From NCBI GenBank assembly GCA_017442765.1, contig JAFRZC010000001.1:1-15157 (forward strand): 15,157 bases of DNA, read 5' to 3'. Every line of letters starts with the position of its first letter. Within the stretch, counting starts at the first letter, position 1. The stretch comes from Prevotella sp. GTDB lineage: Bacteria; Bacteroidota; Bacteroidia; Bacteroidales; Bacteroidaceae. Shown here piece after piece: positions 13,026-15,157 of this stretch. Under the pieces are notes generated by a model. That model did not search any database. It saw nothing but the letters and a program-made list of their open reading frames with translations, and was not told the DNA's origin. Both the position numbers and the translations under genes were made by a program.

Positions 13026-14792
13026 ATGAAAGAAATCGTGACAGGGAGCGAGGCTTTGATGCGTGCTTTGCAGTACGAAGGTGTGAAGACTATCTTCGGC
13101 TATCCGGGCGGTGCCATCATGCCGGTGTTCGACGCGCTTTACGACTATACGGTCTCCTCCAAACCTCCCCGTGGGGCGGCTGCGCGCACGGAATCTTCCC
13201 CTTCGGGGGACAAGAAGGGAGCTTTCCGCCACATTCTCGTGCGCCACGAGCAGGCTGCCACCCATGCGGCGCAGGGCTATGCGCGGGTGAGCGGCGAGGT
13301 GGGTGTCTGTCTGGTGACGAGCGGCCCGGGAGCAACGAATACGCTCACGGGTGTGGCCGACGCGATGATGGACTCCACGCCCATTGTGGTCATCTGCGGG
13401 CAGGTGAGCACGGCCGCGCTGGGTACAGACGCTTTTCAGGAGGTTGACCTTGTGGGTGTGGCGCAGCCCATCTCGAAGTGGGCCTATCAGATACGTCGCC
13501 CCGAGGATGTGGCATGGGCCGTGAGCCGTGCTTTCTATATTGCGCGCAGCGGCCGGCCCGGTCCTGTGGTGCTCGACTTTCCGAAGAATGCCCAGACGCA
13601 TGAGTGCGAGTGGGAGCCGCAGCGGGTGACCAGTGTGCGCAGCTATGTGCCTTATCCCTCGCCCGATATGGCTGCTGTGCGCGAGGCTGCCGACCTCATC
13701 AACCATGCCGAGCGTCCGCTGGCCTTGGTCGGACAGGGTGTGGAGCTTGGCGGTGCCCAGCAGGAGCTTCTCGCCTTTCTTGAGAAAGCCGACATTCCCG
13801 CCGCCTGTACGATGCTTGGTCTCTCGGCATTGTCTTCCAACCATCCGCTGAACGTGGGAATGCTGGGAATGCACGGCAGCTATGCGCCCAACATGCTGAC
13901 GCAGCAGTGCGACGTGCTCATCGCCGTCGGTATGCGCTTCAGCGACCGTGTGACAGGTCTGCCTTCCACGTACGCGAGTCAGGCCAAGATCATCCACTTG
14001 GATGTCGATCCTGCCGAGATTAACAAGAACATCATGAGCGACGTTGCTGTGGTGGCCGACTGCAAGGAGTCACTGCCCGCCATCACGGCATTGTTGGAGC
14101 AGCGCAGGCATACCGAATGGCGTGAAGCCTTTACACCTTATTATAATATGGAGCGCGAGCAGGTGATCGAGCCGGCCATTCATCCCGTCGGCGGACCGCT
14201 GCTGATGGGCGAGGTGGTCAATGCTGTTGCCGAGGCGACACGGGGCGAGGCCGTGCTGGTGACCGACGTGGGGCAGAACCAGATGTTTGCCTGCCGTTAT
14301 TTCAAGTACAACCATCCGCGCAGCATTGTCACCAGTGGCGGCTTGGGCACAATGGGCTTCGGATTGCCCGCAGCCGTCGGTGCCACGTTTGGGCGACCCG
14401 ACCGAACAGTATGCCTCTTCATGGGCGACGGCGGTTTCCAGATGAGCATTCAGGAGCTGGGTACCATTATGGAACAGCAGGTTCCCGTGAAGATGATACT
14501 GCTGAACAACAACTATCTCGGCAACGTGCGCCAGTGGCAGGACATGTTCTTCGACGGCCGCCGTTCGTTCACGCGGATGATGAACCCGCGCTATCAGCAT
14601 ATCGCCGAGGGCTATGGCATACCATACGCCGTTTGTGTCGGGCACGATGAACTGTCGGCAAAGGTCGGACAGATGCTCGCAGCCGAGGGGCCGTTCCTCC
14701 TTGAGTGCGCCGTGCGTGAGGAAGACGATGTGCTGCCGATGACACCACCAGGGAAGCGTGTTGACGAGATGATGCTGGAAATAGCGTATTAG
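13026..14792 (+). CDS. ilvB: Acetohydroxyacid synthase large (catalytic) subunit
   Basis: A 588-residue thiamine diphosphate- and FAD-dependent enzyme that condenses two pyruvates, or pyruvate with 2-oxobutyrate, in the first common step of branched-chain amino acid synthesis. Landmarks: GVKTIFGYPGGAIMPVFDALYDY (about 19-41), catalytic Glu75 in ILVRHEQAATHAAQGYAR, CLVTSGPGATNTLTGVADAMMDSTP, GTDAFQEVD, and the ThDP/Mg motif GDGG (467-470) with LLNNNYLGNVRQWQ (492 onward). The catalytic Glu normally falls near residue 50. Here it is shifted by about 24, matching an in-frame insertion at residues 43-66. Twelve bases separate it from ilvN, so the two are co-transcribed from the promoter at 12966-12997. 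Confidence 0.96.
   Translation: MKEIVTGSEALMRALQYEGVKTIFGYPGGAIMPVFDALYDYTVSSKPPRGAAARTESSPSGDKKGAFRHILVRHEQAATHAAQGYARVSGEVGVCLVTSGPGATNTLTGVADAMMDSTPIVVICGQVSTAALGTDAFQEVDLVGVAQPISKWAYQIRRPEDVAWAVSRAFYIARSGRPGPVVLDFPKNAQTHECEWEPQRVTSVRSYVPYPSPDMAAVREAADLINHAERPLALVGQGVELGGAQQELLAFLEKADIPAACTMLGLSALSSNHPLNVGMLGMHGSYAPNMLTQQCDVLIAVGMRFSDRVTGLPSTYASQAKIIHLDVDPAEINKNIMSDVAVVADCKESLPAITALLEQRRHTEWREAFTPYYNMEREQVIEPAIHPVGGPLLMGEVVNAVAEATRGEAVLVTDVGQNQMFACRYFKYNHPRSIVTSGGLGTMGFGLPAAVGATFGRPDRTVCLFMGDGGFQMSIQELGTIMEQQVPVKMILLNNNYLGNVRQWQDMFFDGRRSFTRMMNPRYQHIAEGYGIPYAVCVGHDELSAKVGQMLAAEGPFLLECAVREEDDVLPMTPPGKRVDEMMLEIAY
13152..13223 (+). repeat. In-frame 72-base G/C-rich hairpin insertion inside ilvB
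   Basis: It encodes residues 43-66 (VSSKPPRGAAARTESSPSGD then KKGA), between YDYT and FRHILVRHEQ where homologues have only a short loop. It contains two hairpins: CCCC-GT-GGGG, and TCCCC-TTCG-GGGGA at 13197-13210. The reading frame is intact and both flanks match the IlvB family. Confidence 0.75.
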
Positions 14793-14804
14793 TATTTAGT
14801 GAAA

Positions 14805-15157
14805 ATGGAGAAGAAATTATATACATTATTGGTCTATTCCGAGAACATTGCCGGTATCCTCAATCAGATTACGGCAGTGTTCACCCGTCGGCAGGTGAAC
14901 ATCGAGAGCCTGAACGTGTCGGCCTCAAGCATCGAGGGCATCCACAAATATACCATCACGGCATGGAGCGACGAGGAGCAAATCATCAAGATTACGAAGC
15001 AGATAGAGAAGAAAATCGACGTGGTGAAAGCCGATTATTTTGTCAATGAGCAACTCTTCATTCACGAGGTTGCCCTTTTCAAAATCTCCACGCCCGTATT
15101 GCTTGAGAATCCCGAGGTCTCGCGAACAATCCGCCGTCACGATGCCCGCATGATGGA
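14805..15157 (+). CDS. ilvN: Acetohydroxyacid synthase small (regulatory) subunit, 3' truncated by window
   Basis: The frame starts at ATG 14805 (MEKKLYTLLVYSEN) and stays open to the window edge, giving 117 residues. Residues 1-75 form an ACT domain (LLVYSENIAGILNQITAVFTRRQVNIESLNVSAS, HKYTITAWSDEEQIIKITKQIEKKIDVVKA), where valine or related end-products bind to inhibit IlvB. FVNEQLFIHEVALFKI begins the linker to the second domain. The order ilvD-ilvB-ilvN is common in Bacteroidales, and ilvC would be expected beyond the edge. It follows ilvB by 12 bases, with a 'ttagtatttagtg' word on the ilvB stop. Confidence 0.95.
   Translation, partial: MEKKLYTLLVYSENIAGILNQITAVFTRRQVNIESLNVSASSIEGIHKYTITAWSDEEQIIKITKQIEKKIDVVKADYFVNEQLFIHEVALFKISTPVLLENPEVSRTIRRHDARMM

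Noticed and set aside
12915..13997. 360-residue open frame on the minus strand opposite ilvB
   Set aside because: It lies antisense to a clearly conserved IlvB reading frame and has no recognisable motif; it is His/Arg/Gly-rich as expected from the complement of a high-GC gene.

Overview
The window looks like chromosomal DNA of a Bacteroidales bacterium, most likely Prevotella or a close relative. Core promoters match the Bacteroidetes TTTG / TAnnTTTG type, genes lack strong Shine-Dalgarno sites, and the protein families are typical of the group: an OmpA-type porin with a KEV-rich linker, a VorB-type 2-oxoacid:ferredoxin oxidoreductase, 'DLGLPSGTKWA' lipoprotein-like proteins and large secreted SGNH/LamG proteins. 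Both window ends cut genes: folD on the left and ilvN on the right.

Layout. 1-629: the 3' end of folD and a small TPR protein. 748-1577: an A/T-rich island with a zeta-toxin-like P-loop kinase overlapping a small putative antitoxin, followed by a decayed second copy of the TPR gene's 3' end. 1574-2314: an exported 'DLGLPSGTKWA' protein. 2315-2846: a gene-free stretch of palindromes and low-complexity filler, ending in a promoter. 2847-5538: a tight four-gene operon (ferredoxin, alpha, beta, gamma) for a 2-oxoacid:ferredoxin oxidoreductase of the VOR/KOR type. 5553-8873: a 1106-residue secreted SGNH hydrolase with two repeated N-terminal domains and a LamG domain. 8839-9549, minus strand: a divergent, shortened CobS-like membrane protein, convergent with the SGNH gene and divergent from ompA (9688-10791). 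10907-15157: branched-chain amino acid synthesis genes ilvD, ilvB and the start of ilvN, with a palindrome array and a separate promoter between ilvD and ilvB.

How the genes work together. IlvB/IlvN (acetohydroxyacid synthase) and IlvD (dihydroxyacid dehydratase) produce 2-oxoisovalerate and its isoleucine-pathway homologue. The VOR/KOR complex interconverts 2-oxoacids and acyl-CoAs using ferredoxin and may touch the same branched-chain 2-oxoacid pool, but its substrate cannot be fixed from sequence.

The strongest unusual signal is that three highly conserved enzymes (VorB, IlvD, IlvB) each carry a short in-frame, G/C-run, hairpin-forming segment rich in Pro/Gly/Ser/Arg, at positions where the families as I know them have no such sequence. 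This resembles a repeat family that invades coding sequence, comparable in principle to Rickettsia palindromic elements. Other second-look items are the ilvD-ilvB palindrome array, with a 22-bp tandem repeat and a 16-of-17-base motif shared with another gap 10 kb away; the toxin-like pair bounded by a duplicated TPR-gene end; and the CobS-like protein lacking expected catalytic acidic residues.
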